This document shows, in pieces, positions 11,320 through 21,933 of a DNA stretch of 64,000 nucleotides. The notes below the pieces were generated by a model that was not told where the DNA came from, made no database searches, and worked only from the letters and a program-made list of their open reading frames with translations. The stretch covers positions 59,156,759 to 59,220,758 of the forward strand of contig NC_087063.1 in the NCBI RefSeq assembly GCF_963678635.1. Reading direction: 5' to 3'. Numbering within the stretch: position 1 is the first letter of the stretch; the number at the start of each line of letters is the position of its first letter. A program made the position numbers and the translations under genes. This DNA comes from Symsagittifera roscoffensis (lineage: Eukaryota > Xenacoelomorpha > Acoela > Convolutidae).

Positions 11320-12904
11320 ATATGAATTAAAATACTTTAACTAATAAATCCAAATTTGTACTAACCATTTTCTATCAATGTTTAATTTATTCTTTTAGTC
11401 TTAACATCACAATCATCTACAAAACAGAATAAGACAAATAAAATTACAAATTTATTAAATTATCTTCAAACTCATTAATTTCTTGCACTAAATAACTTAG
11501 TAAAAATCATAACAAATGCAGTAATTTTATTTATAAATTATTTCCCCATGAAGCAGTAAAAATGAAGTCAGAGAAAAATTGATAATTTCAAACTTCCCCA
11601 AAAAAGCAGTAAAATTCAAATTCTATGCAATAAATTAATAAAATGAGAAAGCAGTACTAACCTTTTCAATATTTTCATTCATTCGCACAAGAATTCTATC
11701 CAAACTCGCACAGCTCGCCCACGAAGAATTGTTTAAATAATGATTTTAATTTTCAAGCTTTCACCATCAACACTCTCTAACACGCGATAACAAGTTTCAA
11801 ACTTTCTTTTAACCCGGTTGGAAAGGAATTATACACTAAACCAAACTAACCAACGCAGCTTACTCAACACCACAAATCATAAAACAACAGCATGACTAAA
11901 AAAACAAAACCAACGGTACCCAAACCGGATTAACCCAGTTTAAAACTGGATAATTTATTCTTTTTAAGACTATTATAAACTCTAAGAAGAAATAATAAGA
12001 CACAAAAAAGCCGCAAGACAAACCCAAACCAAAAACAATTTGATTTTTGAAAAAAGGACACAACCAAAGTAACATAAGAAAAACCCAAAAAAACCTACAT
12101 AAAACGTTATCACATAACAAGACCTCTCAAAGAAACAGCATGCAATCATACTCCCACTCCTGGCCTAACCCACCAGAGAAGGACGTCCTGAGCATGCTTA
12201 TAGCCTGCTTAACCCACGCTGTGTGACCGCACTTCAGTGTTTAATAAGAGGTACTCAAGGGTGAGTAACTATTCAAAATAACTGAACTAAAACAAAACGC
12301 TTTGTGAAAACGACTAACTAAGTTCATGATTAAAAAACCAAATTAGCAAAAATTTATAAAATGTAAATCATACTTTGCAGTATATAGATCATACACAATA
12401 ACAAAGACGAACATCCAAAGACGAGACGATCCCATCACACTCAAACAAAAGAATGGCTGAACACAACCGACATGCCGTCCACAATCACGACTCAAAGGAT
12501 TTAAAGTACGACTTGACCTCGCAGAAAAGGACTTCAATGAACTAGACCAATGACCACCTCGATGTTCAAGTATACGTACAGATCCCAGTTACAAGGCATC
12601 CCTTCCAAACACGATTTTCACGCCATTCCCAGACGAGGCTGCACATCAAACAGTTTTCTACTAATACAGAAAAACCTGACATAGCAGACCATTTTGAAAT
12701 CGGATTGATTTCATTGGGGATCACCGTCGTTGTCGAGTGACAAAGTAACAATTTCCTATCCCTGATTCCAGCGTCCTGGAACGTTCTTCTTCAAGAGGAA
12801 CCGGATAAGAAAATCATGTTCGCCAAATACCAACGTTCATCATCCATCCTTCAATTGCAGAAAAGAAAGATAGTTCTAAAAAAACTCTGTAAACCCCGGA
12901 TGGG
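11320..12904. other. Non-coding 3' region of retroelement A or its flank
   Basis: About 1.6 kb with no believable frame. The part from 11480 to 11660 is AT-rich and repeats the word GCAGTAA several times. From 12130 to 12250 base composition is more balanced, but no tRNA or other RNA fold was recognised. It could be a long 3' untranslated region of element A or host DNA. Confidence 0.4.
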
Positions 12905-13467
12905 TGTAACCTGATCTAAACTACATTTTATTATTGGATAAATTAGATATTTTACCACTGTAAAAAATTTAATATTAACCAATCATAATCCATCCAACTA
13001 ACAACCCCCTTATTTGAATTTAACAAAGAAATTAGTTACCTCTCCAAGAGAACTTTAGCAGTCGCAATAAGCCAGTATACTCTAGATCTATTGAGCCTAG
13101 CAGAGACTAGTTAACACCCTGAGACTAGTAGATATAAGAGTAAGATTAGGATCGGTATTAGACTAAGAAGTTGCACGAATCTATCCGGCCGAAAATAAGA
13201 TAGCGTGACGATCAGACGGTGTACCCTATCCGAAATTACTCTATGAGTTAACCTCAAGGACCTAACTCAAAAGGAAGACAAACACCATTATCGAACAGCA
13301 AATGTGTAAAGGTCACGAAAAGATGATCGGCTTCTATTTTCGATAATGAAATTTAAGTTTCAGATTTCCAAGCAAAATAATAATTTACCTATTGATCCAG
13401 TTTTCTCAAATCGAGTTCAATTTATCAAGTTGTCTGGTTACGTTTATAGGGTTGCCGTAGTTCTACA
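12905..13467 (+). repeat. Candidate 3' LTR of retroelement A
   Basis: The segment begins TGTAACC and ends TCTACA, that is TGTA...TACA, the short inverted ends expected of an LTR, and is 563 bases long, a normal LTR size. A TATA-like TAGATATAAGAG lies near 13130. It is the last candidate of this kind before the host gene begins at 13977. There is only a weak purine tract in front of it, and the matching 5' LTR is outside the window, so the call cannot be confirmed here. Confidence 0.35.
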
Positions 13468-13976
13468 ACAATGAAAAATTCAAAACCGCCTTCTAGCCTG
13501 TTAAAACCCCCTATACATGCCACGGCGTCACACAAAGTCTTAAGCTATGGTACTTTTTTCTCTCTCTTTTTCTTATGTTGCTTTTTTAAGAAGCTGTTGA
13601 TTTAAATTTTATTGACTTTAAACGTACAATACTTTTAATTGAATCTAGTTTTGATCAGCCAAAGTATGCAATGTTTTATAAACACAAGGTATTCTTTTTC
13701 TTATTCAGTTTGTGTCTTGTTTTGAATAATTCAAAGTTTGCTTAAAAATTCAAAGTTGCTTCAATGTTTCAAAGTTTGGTCTGCTTCAAAATTTGTTTAA
13801 ATTTCCGAAAGAAAATTTATTGAACAATTATTGGAAAATAACCTGATGGTATTTCCACATAACTATTCACAGGTGTCATATAATAACTGAATGAAACCCT
13901 AACTGAAAGACCTGAGATCGTCAAAAATTTCAAGTTACTTTTTTTACAACTTCGCTGCTCAGATTTGTTTTTGATT

Positions 13977-14507
13977 ATGAGCAAAACACGGTTTTTATTG
14001 CTGTTTCTAACTATAAATTTCAGCGTTATCCTTTATTTGGGATCTGGGTCAAACTTTTTTTTATTTATTATCAAACCGGCTGCAGATAAAGGAAATGTTG
14101 ATTCAAATTATTTTACTGACGATGTAGTTAAATCTGCTCTCCAAAAGTGGCAAAAAACTAACAAAAACGTTTGTGATCTTTGTTTTGCAATAATTGATAG
14201 CCAAACAGACACGCTTGCAGCTGCCAAATTATTTGTACAAGATACTCCACATAGATTTAATTTCAATTTTCAAAATGACAGTTTTGAAAATAACAGTTTT
14301 TGCGATAATTATCTCGAAAATGAGGCAAGTGTACCTTTGATTTCACAATCAAAGCTCAAACCTGAGGAGGATTTCCCGTTGGCGTTTGGTCTTATGGTTT
14401 ATCATAACTTTGAACAAATAGAACAGTTGCTTCGAGTTATATATCGGCCTCAAAACTATTACTGTTTCCATGTCGATAAATCGTCGGATGATGCTTTTAA
14501 AGAACAG
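13977..14507 (+). CDS. GT14 (Core-2/I-branching) glycosyltransferase, exon 1
   Basis: Encodes 177 residues of a type II Golgi membrane enzyme that would transfer a sugar, usually GlcNAc or xylose in this family, onto a glycan or protein acceptor. Residues 5-23 form the signal anchor after a short basic start (MSKTR). Residues 132-170 match the start of the catalytic domain: FPLAFGLMVYHNFEQIEQLL, then YRPQNYYCFHVDKSSD, the 'HVD' element of the fold. Exon 1 ends AAAGAACAG|GTAATT, a good worm donor in phase 0. I chose ATG 13977 because it directly precedes the signal anchor; a CTCAG acceptor-like site ends 14 bases upstream (13962) and could be the leader trans-splice site. The next exon starts in phase 0 with MAKLVECF, in four copies. 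The family call is firm, the substrate is unknown. Confidence 0.85.
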
Positions 14508-16179
14508 GTAATTTTTTGATAAAAACAACAAAACATTTGTTACAAATAATTCGACCATCTTCAGTCATTTTCAGCTTCCCGCAGAATCGATCTAGGATTG
14601 TAACCAGAGGGATTTCAAAAAGTATCGAGTCATTATCGGTCGACAAAGCTTTCTTTTTTAAGGTAGAAAAAATTGATTCACTTAATTCTGCTAAAACTAA
14701 AACGCTAAAAAATCTAATTGTCACAGTTTTCTGCGCTGCAGGCCAATTTTTGATAGAAAATGTCACAAACTGTTTATTGACGCATAGTCCCATCAAGCTT
14801 AGGCACCTTCGAAAAGTGACCATAAAAACTCCGCGCGCTCGATACAAATGAAATCGAAGGATTCCTAGCAACTACTGAGCACTTGAAATTATTTTCAGGC
14901 AGTTATCGTCATAAAAATTGGTTAGATTCAAAAAATTTAAATTTGGATAGGATGTAAGTGTAGGCTAACTTGATAAGAAATATCTGTTCCACTAAGTGGT
15001 CGGATCAATTTCTATCGTTTTATTCAAACTTATTTATTGGAACATTAGTCCGCTCGCATATACACTTGTGATGGAGCGGATTTCAACTACTGGAGTCCCA
15101 AAGATAATCAATAACAAAAATGTATTCAAAAATTCTAAAGTGTCTAAAAGTTTTTGCTGAAACTAATGAAACTAATGATCTTGTGACTCTATAAAATGTT
15201 CAACTGACTAAACTCAGCTCAAAAATTAGAGCAGAAGCAAAAAACACGTGGAATTCGAGATTAGTTCAAAAAATATTGAACCGTTATTTGTTGACAAGAC
15301 TCAGTTTTGCTTAGGCACACAAAATTGTTTTCCTTAATTCTCTTAGAATCAAAAACAAAATAAAACTAAATTGTCCCAGTTTTATGCGTTGCACGCCAAT
15401 CTTATTGAACGCCAATCTGCGTTATACATGCCAAATTTTTATTGGTAGATCATGCCAAAATCTGGTAGAATAAGCTGCACCTCATAGTTACCCTCGATTT
15501 TAGGTTCTTTGTAAAGTTTTGAAAGGAACCTTAGGAAATCCGCTCGATCGATACAATTGAGATCTAAAGTTTCTTAGAACTACTGGAGTTTGAAACTATC
15601 ATAACCAAAACATATCAGTTATTAAAATTTCATCAAAAAATTTTTCTTTACGAAATTTAGTTAAAAAAAGTGGGGTTGCGTTAGAAATTGATTTCAGGCA
15701 AAAATCATCATGAAACTAGTTATTTTTAAGCAAATAATTTATAGATATGATATAATTTAAAGCTAACTTGATAAAAAAAATTTCTTTCATAAGTTGTTCC
15801 GATTGAAGCTTCAAGGTTCAAGGTTTTCAAATATTGGAGGTTTTCAAGAAGTATATGGCAAACAAAAAATCAAATATTGCTAACCAAGTAATTGAAAAAA
15901 TTGATATGCAAACAGCAACTTCAAAAAATTGCTTGAAAACAAAGTTTTCCGCTTAATTTGACCTTGCTGGGATTATTTTTTGCTACCGCTTCATTCTATT
16001 ATGAGCTACTGTTATTGTTCGACAACAACCTAATAAAATGCACAAAAAAGAATAGTTTTCACTAAATTTTTCTATATAATCTGATAATATACTGAAAACA
16101 ACAAAAATTCAGAAAAAAAAGCCAACGTATTTTTTGCTGTTCCGATTATGTAAAAACTTAAGGGAAATTTTGATTTGAA
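14508..16179 (+). other. Intron 1 of the GT14 gene, 5' part
   Basis: Runs from the exon 1 donor to the insertion point of retroelement B. It contains two diverged copies of one segment, about 14640-15000 and 15340-15800. Shared landmarks are a 'TCGATACAA' stretch, 'GAACTACTG', 'TTTCAGGCA' and 'GCTAACTTGATAA'. The intron resumes at 21934 after the element, giving an original intron of roughly 3.5 kb. No coding sequence was seen. Confidence 0.6.
16176..16179. repeat. Target-site duplication TGAA, left side of retroelement B
   Basis: TGAA directly precedes the left LTR and recurs directly after the right LTR at 21934-21937 (also 30837-30840 and 43310-43313 in the amplified units). A 4-bp duplication is usual for Ty3/Gypsy integration. 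Confidence 0.75.
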
Positions 16180-16381
16180 TGTTCCTTTGTTACAGCTAAT
16201 TCTACTTATATACAGATAAAAATGTCGGTTAAAAGTGAATTATTCTCGAAGTTAAAACATTAAAAAGTGAAAGACCATTCTCTATGCCGGAGAGAATGAA
16301 CGTATCAACGTCATAACTAAGTACCAGTTATAATGACTAACAAATAATATAAAAAATATGAATAAGATAATGCAAATCACA
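16180..16381 (-). repeat. Retroelement B, complete 3' LTR (left, unit U1)
   Basis: 202 bases, reading TGTTCCTTTG...CACA on the plus strand. It matches 21742-21933, 30645-30836 and 43118-43309. On the minus strand a purine-rich tract, AAGGGGAATGA, stands right before its start, as expected of the polypurine tract of an element read right to left. This is the only complete left LTR in the amplified array. The others lack their first 44 or so bases because the unit junction falls inside the LTR. Confidence 0.85.
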
Positions 16382-16739
16382 TCATTCCCCTTAAAAGGAA
16401 AAAAATAAACTAAATTAAAGGCAACTGGCCATTTTCTCCCCCAAAGGAAAATGACGAAGTTTTAATAATACCGCCAAATACTACAGTAAAAAGTTTTACT
16501 CCGTAGGATCATCTGTTTGGAATAAAGGCAGTTAAACTAAGCCATAAAAAGCTTAATAAGCTTAAATCGGCGTGATAGGTATGATGAATCCGACGGAATA
16601 CGCTCCAAAAAATACGCTGACTAGTTAAAGATAATTAATCCTAACTGCACTTGGTTTTGTTACTGTCTTTGAGTGATTTAAAACTTAAAGCACAATGAGA
16701 GTAACACTGAGTACTAGAATGAACAAAATTCGAATTTTA

Positions 16740-18900
16740 AAAGTTTTCAGTTTTGAAAATTGTCGTCTTCGATGAATTTTTCTAATTCGGCATCAAAGAG
16801 TTCGCTATCGAAATCTACGAACTCGTCAAAATTTTTAACAGCCTCTCTTAATGACTGGTCGGTGGAAGATTTTGAAAATGTGTCCGATGATGGTGTCTGA
16901 TGCACTTGCTGTGATTTCCGCCGATTGAACACTGAAGGTTGGAGTTTTCTTATCCGAAGGAGTTTGTGTAGAGGAAGTTGTGGTATAGCCAGTTTGATCC
17001 TTACCGTCGAGTGAGATTGGAATTATTGCTGACCCAGGTTGTCTCTGTCGTCTATAATATCTATGTCAACCTTTTACCATAGATTTGAGGAGGTCCTACG
17101 TTACGGCTCGAACGTCTTAGTTTAAATTCATTACCAGTGGTAGTGATTTCTTCCGAACGTGGTCGCTGGGTAGTAGCATTGTCATCTGATGAATCAACAA
17201 TCTCATAGTTCGGGAAGTCGACAAATTTGTCCCCCTCATTTTCATCCAAGGCTCCGTTGGAGCATTTGAGGGTTAATTCTGAAGGGGAGTGAGTAGTTTG
17301 TTGAGGTTGTGTTGAGCTCTGTCGTGCAGGGATTATACTGATCGGGCAATCCAACGGATCCGAAAATGAAGTCAGGTTATCTAAAATCTCAGATTTTATG
17401 TTATCCTGGGTTGCTTGGGGGTCTAGAGAGGGTATAGAAGGTTCAAATTGGCTACAATTATCCTAAATAATGCGTTCTCTAATCATGTCTCTGCAAAGGA
17501 TACCGCCCGCGATCCATTCCCAATCGCTAATGTCTGAACTATCCGACGGAATTATCATAGATTCGTCACCTGCTAGGTAGCCCGCGTATGATGCAGTGTC
17601 TTTTTTTCGTGTTGGTCTGCTCCTGAATGGTTTGGAGGATGGGTTTGACACTCTCGTCCTAGTGTTGTTGTCGGAAGTGGCCGATTTTGTCAGCTGGCTT
17701 GTCTTCGGGCCTGTTTTTCTTGTCGGCAGAAGTTTTGGTATGGTCGTCTTCCTGAGCATACTTCAAAATCAAACTTGGGAAATGATGGCAAAGAGATATT
17801 ACCTCTAAAGTCAGATTTTCTGATTTTCTGATAATTTTTCCGTCGGATAATTCTACCGTGGTTTTTGTTGCGCTTATAACTCTCTGGTTAAGTTGTTTGT
17901 AGAAAGGGTATCCATTTATGCTTCCTTTGGTTTTCCGTAGTGTTTTGAGATAGCGTGTAGTAGAGTAGGATTTTGGTGGTCGAGTACCATTGCTAATAAA
18001 GCAATTTTTACAGTATGAACAAATTTTTTTCACAAGACCGTTAGAGCAAAATAATTTAATATTATTGGTATCGCAAAATAATTTAAAATCCTGTCTAGTA
18101 AAACAGGAAGCGTGGTCAACTGGAATGCCATGAAGGTAAAAATAATCCCGGAGAAATTCAATTACTGTGTTTGAAGAGGTTGACGATGTTATTTTAGCCG
18201 ATGGAATTTTCGAAAATCGCTTGATGCATAGTAGAAGGTATTTAATTTTTCCCCAAGTGAAATCCAATAGACCGGCAATATCGAGATTTAATTCCTCGTA
18301 AGGTTCGGATAATGTTGGCAGTTTGCTGATTTGAGTCTTAGGTATAATGCTTTTTATATTCTTACCGGTTTGAGTGCACTGGGAACAATTTATCCCGTGG
18401 AAAAAAATCTGGCGAGTTATGTGTGGTCACCATAAGTACTGTGCTAGGTACTTCATACCAAAATGTCCAGGATGGGATTAGTAAAAAGTTTTCAATAGCG
18501 CGTTTCGTAGAGTAAAGAGGATAACAAGTTTTCCATCCATGTAGAGCAGTCCGTCGGATTCATGCAGATCTTTTGTAAATTGGTTTAGGTAATAAGAGTT
18601 GGCGTTAATCTTTTCTATTTTATTTTGAAAGACTTTAACGATCGGACTTAACACCGGGTCTTCTTCAATTTAGGTCCAAAGGTCGTTCCGACAACTTCAA
18701 ATTCTCACGGTAATTTGTCACTAAATTTTCGCGTTTGGATAAAATTGGAAGTTCGACTTTGACCTGAATACCGGAAGTAGAAGGAATAATTACAATTTGG
18801 TTATTCAACATATTTACACTATTTACAATTTTAAGATCCTGAGAAATAAAAATTAAGCTACAATTAAGAATTAAAAAATAAAGAAAAGCTGAATTTGAAT
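16740..18900 (-). pseudogene. Retroelement B (U1): integrase and C-terminal extension, broken
   Basis: Read right to left, the zinc-binding end of integrase (HGINCSQCTQTG, near 18400) is followed by the catalytic core LDFTWGKIKYLLLCIKRFSK (18267 leftwards) with the Asp-containing HASCFTRQDFKLFCDTN region. The part with the catalytic Glu is damaged: bases are missing where U2 and U4 have GEHRSNGLVQK. A 335-base deletion near 17945 removes the next segment. The C-terminal extension is long and polar, ending RRSSRNVGPPQIYGKRL (near 17070) and FDEFVDFDSELFDAELEKFI (16747-16932). The frame is broken many times. Family: Ty3/Gypsy. Confidence 0.8.
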
Positions 18901-19149
18901 AAGAAATTTTTGTTCAATCAATGATCGAGAAATCCGAAGGAATACATTTGGAATTACAAAGTTTAGTTCTGTAGTGTTTTAGATTCCAAATTGGAACATT
19001 TGAGTTGATGAGTTTGAGAAGTGAAGTTATCACATGATTACGTAAATTTGTGTGATTGGAATTTCCCATGTTTGAACCAATAGCACTTCATATCGATTTT
19101 CCGTTATCCGAAGGATTCAAAGCCTTATAGTTTTTCTGGATAGTAGCAA

Positions 19150-20500
19150 CTACAAAGTCTTCGCCTTAATGAGATAGGGAAATTGCTTTTTCTGAAGGGG
19201 ATCTTGAAGTTAGATCTGTAAAACCCATGTCATTCCCTGCTAATTGTTTTATTTGTTGTGTAAACGGTAAAAAACGATCGACCCATCTTGTTAAACGACT
19301 ATTATAAGTTTTATTTCCTTGATTTGGTGAGAGTGCTGAACGGAAGGCTTTATGGTTGGTATTATTTTCAAATTCTGAGCCGTAAAGATACTTTTTATAA
19401 TGTTCTACCGCCCAAACAACTCCCCGCAATTCCATTTCATTTGTGGAATATTTCGATTCATGTGGATTTAAAAATCTTGAGGCGAAAGTGACTGTTTTCC
19501 AGTCATTCCCATGGAGCTGTATGAGCGAGGCACCAATTCCATTATGAGAGGGGTCAGTTTTCACTCTCGTATTACGTTAGACGTCAAAGTGTGTGTTTTC
19601 GGTAAGGCTGACTATTTCTAAATTGATTCTCTCGAATGCCTTTGTGTGATCTTCGTTCCATGGAAAAAATAATTTCTTATTTAGTAGAGGTCTTCAGGGA
19701 CTTCCGAGGGATGCTAAGTTTGGCTTGTTGACCCGAAGAAGGATCCTAATTTCTTTAAGTTTTTTGGAATTGGGATATTTTTGAGAGCCTTGGTTTTGTC
19801 AATTAAAGGACGATCCCTGATTTAGATATTTTAAAGCCAAGCCATTGTGTTTCATTTTGAAAGAATTTACATTTTGGCCATTTGAATGCGAAATTGTAAT
19901 TATCTATATACGGTAAAATTTTATGAACAATGTTCTTGTGTTCAGTAAAACTTCCTTCGGAAGCAACTAAAATATCGTCAAAGTAACAATTTGTGAAAGA
20001 AATTTTCCTGATTGTTGAGTCCAAGACTCTTTGAAATTCATTCGGTATAATGCCGAGTCCAGAAAAACTAGCTAGAAATTGGTAAGTGCCAGTTGTGTCT
20101 CCGCCTACCCAGCTTAAATTGCATTGACTGCTGGTAAACTTATCTGAAGAAAGTTGGCTGTATGTGCTCTTTAAGTCCAAATTGGTAAACCAAACTTCTC
20201 CGTCATATTCGTTTGAAATCCGAGAGTAAGTTTTTTTGTAATTGAGTTTTGAATCTAGAGCTGATTTGATCGATTTATCCGATTTTGCGGGTGTTAACTA
20301 TTGGACTAATAAACCTATCCTTGTCGCAACTTTCCAATTTTTTGATGTCTTTCAGATTTAATTCTTTACTAGTTCTGTCTTTACTGAATCAACTAAATGG
20401 AGGGGAACACGTCTGCTTTTTAGTTGTATTGATTCCAAATGTTCGTGGAAATGTGTTATTTTTATTTGGTTTTTATTTTTTCCAATCCGAAGGAATAATT
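19150..20500 (-). pseudogene. Retroelement B (U1): reverse transcriptase and RNase H, broken
   Basis: The reverse transcriptase fragment (19803-20180) has DLKSTYSQL, bearing the first catalytic Asp, then NCYFDDILVAS, the YxDD catalytic box, then KCKFF...WLGFKISKSGI. The RNase H fragment (19166-19564) has TDPSHNGIGASLIQLHG (the family usually has TDAS), FASRFLNPHESKYSTNEMEL and LAGNDMGFTDLTSRSPS at the end. Together these are diagnostic of Ty3/Gypsy order RT then RNase H then integrase. The linker between them is frameshifted (about 19565-19800). Confidence 0.85.
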
Positions 20501-20519
20501 GTTTAAAAGTCTTGGATAT

Positions 20520-21734
20520 AATATCTGTTTCTTTCTCTTTGTTGGGTGAAGAAATTAGATTAATGGATATACATGTTCTCTTATAAAGTAGTGTGGGAAG
20601 TGCTTCTGAGAAACTTCAATTCCCACTTTGGGTAACAAAAATCGTTTCCAATGAGATTCGTGTCGAGACCTTCTGTCAGAAAAAAGTATCATTCTCCATA
20701 AGACAATGCGTTCGAAAATATAGGTAAAATTAACTTTCCAGTGATGTTAATCGCGTTGTCTGTGAACCCACAGTAAAGCTCCGACTGATCCACCGGAAAA
20801 GTTTTTAAGTGGTGGCCTCGTAGCTTCAATTCGTGAAGGACATTCCGTTCGAGGAAGCTCACTGCGCTGTTAGTAATTTCTTTAATTCTTTTCTTTGGTT
20901 ATCGTAATTAGTGGTCATTTATAGTACAGAGTAATCATCGTTATCGCTCTGTCTGGATTCTGACTATGCATTGATTACTCCACAACGTTCTCTATTTACA
21001 TGGTCGTTATTTACATCCGGTTGTTCCGAGTTATAATTACAATCTGTATTATGTACAGTTTGACTATCTACTATAATTACATTTTTACGACCTCATTTAC
21101 ATAGCCTGATGAAATGTTCGCGGTTTTTACAGGATGTACAATTTGTGTCCTTAGCAGGGCCCACTGCCAGGTGTCCTTTTGAAAAAGTTCCGCCGCCTTT
21201 CATACAAAATATTACATTTCTTTGCCATTTCTGCGAGGGCTCCCCAGAATTGCTCCAACGATTCTCTATCTCTCTGTTTTCTGTTCAAAAGCTTGTGTCT
21301 GTCGAACGTCAGAACTCGGAAATTTAGAGGATTTTGACAATTTTTTTCTTTCGTTTCCGAGGGCTAAAAAAAGATTGGTCGGAGTTTTTCGTCAGCTTCT
21401 TCAAATCTCATGCCATTGAATCTTTTTGTTTCCGTCTTTTTCGAAGCTGTCTCTTCATCTTCATGTCTCTTTTGTTCACGGTTATTTTTTTCCAGACGGG
21501 TCAGTTTTTGGGTTTCCGTTTCGCCCTCAGGTGGATTTTCCAAAAGTGGCGGGTGTGTGTGGTATCGCTCCATCGGGCTTAGAAGGTTGTCTATGTCGAT
21601 GTTTTCTTTGCGATTACTGCCATTTGGAACAGATCGCTCCACTCCTCCCAAGGAATTGGTGGGTCCACCGTATGGTTTTGCCAAAATGAAGGTATACCTC
21701 TCACGTTTGATTCGTTACTGTTTGAATGCGCCAT
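20520..21734 (-). pseudogene. Retroelement B (U1): gag, zinc knuckle and protease, broken
   Basis: Gag begins at ATG 21734, only 8 bases inside the right LTR, with MAHSNSNESNVRG and PPIPWEEWSDLFQ. It meets TAG in its own frame just after AVIAKKTST, while the next frame continues NIDIDNLLSPMERYHT. The nucleocapsid is cut: about 250 bases are missing near 21211, leaving a piece with the second knuckle's CxxC side (21050-21200). The protease-like part near 20640-20900 has the ending FFLTEGL and a GNDF motif, the usual protease end 'LGND'. No primer-binding site could be assigned. Confidence 0.7.
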
Positions 21735-21741
21735 GATGAAG

Positions 21742-21933
21742 TGTTCCTTTGTTACCGCTAATTCTACTTACGTACAGATAAAAATGTCGGTTAAAAAAGA
21801 ATTAATCTCGAAGTTATAACATTAAAAAGTGAAATTGCATTCTCTCCGCCGGAGAAAATGAACGCATCAAGGTTATAACTAAGTACCAGTTAACAAATAA
21901 TAATCAAATATGAAGAAGATAATGCAATTCAAA
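21742..21933 (-). repeat. Retroelement B, 5' LTR (right, unit U1)
   Basis: 192 bases, starting TGTTCC and ending TTCAAA on the plus strand (CACA in U2, so CAAA is a change shared with U4). It is followed by the target duplication TGAA at 21934-21937 and by the continuation of intron 1. Confidence 0.85.

Noticed and set aside
12180-12290. Spliced-leader-like phrase GGTACTCAAGGGTGAG and a tRNA-like balanced region
   Set aside because: The 5' part does not match known SL sequences, there is no Sm-type AATTTTTGG site after it, and no cloverleaf could be drawn.
11896-12537. Minus-strand frames of 64-74 codons near 12 kb
   Set aside because: Very hydrophobic or low-information readings of A/C-rich DNA, with no splice edges or motifs.
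14497-14871. Minus-strand 124-codon frame and plus-strand 111-codon frame in intron 1
   Set aside because: Both overlap the exon 1 donor and intron. Neither has motifs, and they overlap each other.
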